Notes under the pieces: generated by a model
The model's input: only the letters and a program-made list of their open reading frames with translations
Database searches by the model: none
What the model was told of the DNA's origin: nothing
Assembly (NCBI RefSeq): GCF_900102725.1
Contig: NZ_FNJW01000008.1
Span: 558,001-622,000 of the forward strand
Direction: 5' to 3'
Length of the DNA: 64,000 bases
DNA from: Carnobacterium viridans
Lineage (GTDB): Bacteria > Bacillota > Bacilli > Lactobacillales > Carnobacteriaceae
Shown here: one piece after another, positions 63,407 through 64,000 of the stretch
Numbering within the stretch: the first letter of the stretch is position 1
How the letters are laid out: every line of letters starts with the position of its first letter
Translations under genes and position numbers: made by a program

Positions 63407-64000
63407 TTATTTTAGAATATTACTAATTCTTGATGTAGCATTCTTAAGGTTATAGCATTCTGAATAATCTCGAATAGGGCGTTTAATATGATCAATTACG
63501 TAACGTTGCCCATCAATATTATGTTCTTTTAAATTTTTATACATTACGTTTATTTCGTGTTTCACTTCTTCATCATTAAAAGTATAATGTCCAGCGATAT
63601 CTAAAATATCTTTTGATAAATTTTCATCATTCATTATCTCATCTACAGTTAGTTTTGTTTGTTCACCAACCATCCATTTTCTCCAACGTTCACTTTTAAT
63701 TGCATGTAGCAAAAGTTTTTCTCGCGTGTTTGAAGATTTTTTAATCAAACCATTCTCCACTAATTTTGCTTCTACATCTGAAAGATTTAAATAGGCTCTT
63801 GTCTCTTCAGTACCATATTGTGGAGCAATATTGGTTGCTGTAATCGCTGAAGGAATGTGTTCTAATAATGACACATCATCTAAATAGTCACCATTATGTT
63901 CTTTCAATCCAACTCCATATTCTTTTGCCATTTGAGCTAAAGAGTAGGCATTTTTAAAGTTAAATTTACCAGCTTGTTCTGTCTTTCTAACTAATGTTCC
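63407..64000 (-). CDS. Sugar-metabolism protein, GatZ/KbaZ or tagaturonate-epimerase-like (5' end outside the window)
   Basis: The open frame runs off the window: upstream of the internal Met at 63931 it continues GTLVRKTEQAGKFNFKNAYS. The visible 197 residues carry GLKEHNGDYLDD, ITATNIAPQYGTEETRAYL and LLLHAIKSERWRKWMVG, resembling the non-catalytic tagatose-bisphosphate aldolase subunit family or a related hexuronate epimerase. The true N-terminus and catalytic residues are not visible, so assignment is tentative. Its neighbour is transketolase. Confidence 0.5.
   Translation of the reverse strand, partial: GTLVRKTEQAGKFNFKNAYSLAQMAKEYGVGLKEHNGDYLDDVSLLEHIPSAITATNIAPQYGTEETRAYLNLSDVEAKLVENGLIKKSSNTREKLLLHAIKSERWRKWMVGEQTKLTVDEIMNDENLSKDILDIAGHYTFNDEEVKHEINVMYKNLKEHNIDGQRYVIDHIKRPIRDYSECYNLKNATSRISNILK

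Overview
The window reads as chromosomal DNA of a low-GC Gram-positive bacterium of the order Lactobacillales. Supporting signs are AT-rich DNA, strong AGGAGG ribosome sites, Mga-type and Rgg-type regulators, an H2O2-forming glycerol-3-phosphate oxidase with glpK and glpF, methionine T-box leaders, cre-like sites and an Eps/Cps gene cluster. Carnobacterium or a close relative is my best guess, but that is inference; no rRNA or tRNA gene is present to settle it.

Layout: 1-6.9 kb holds a phage-type endolysin, a deoxynucleoside kinase, glmS, a C39-like protein and lpdA. 7.1-21.7 kb is an exopolysaccharide cluster read leftward: initiating sugar-phosphate transferase, aminotransferase, GT4, Wzy-like polymerase, two GT2s, Wzx flippase, CpsC/CpsD, a 4,6-dehydratase and a GT2 with abnormal motifs. 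Two GNAT/FemAB-like genes lie upstream of it. 22-28.7 kb is a mix: Cys-rich metal-binding protein, Cof phosphatase, VanZ, an Mga regulator, a RibD-like reductase and a VOC protein. 29.2-32.8 kb is a methionine T-box operon (dehydrogenase, aminotransferase, MetQ). 33-34.6 kb pairs a ComK-like activator with a competence-type sigma factor. 34.7-39.1 kb is a patchy region with gene remnants, an Rgg regulator and a two-gene ATPase/Toprim-like candidate defence pair. 39.2-47.1 kb carries a CcpA-type malate/malic-enzyme operon, a second methionine T-box operon (MetE-like plus MtnN) and an RpiR/EIIC locus. 47.2-57 kb has two paralogous NERD-domain genes with DNA repeat arrays beside them, a CpsB phosphatase and the glpKOF operon. 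57-64 kb holds a second Mga gene joined to a flavoprotein, a HAD phosphatase, transketolase and a cut-off sugar-metabolism gene.

The most unusual content is repetitive. A MITE-like inverted-repeat family has at least six full, shortened or end-only copies. Two arrays of one 51-bp unit lie 19 kb apart (7 and 13 units), and a third array has a 52-bp unit. The 13-unit array sits directly behind one NERD gene and the 52-bp array directly in front of its paralogue. The two NERD genes share a 17-bp leader motif, and an 8-bp core of it recurs in the 52-bp array. This looks like a nuclease-related, zinc-ribbon DNA-binding family tied to its own repeats, and it is my main candidate for an undescribed system. 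Two genes have well-spaced ribosome sites but ATA or ATT where the start codon should be.
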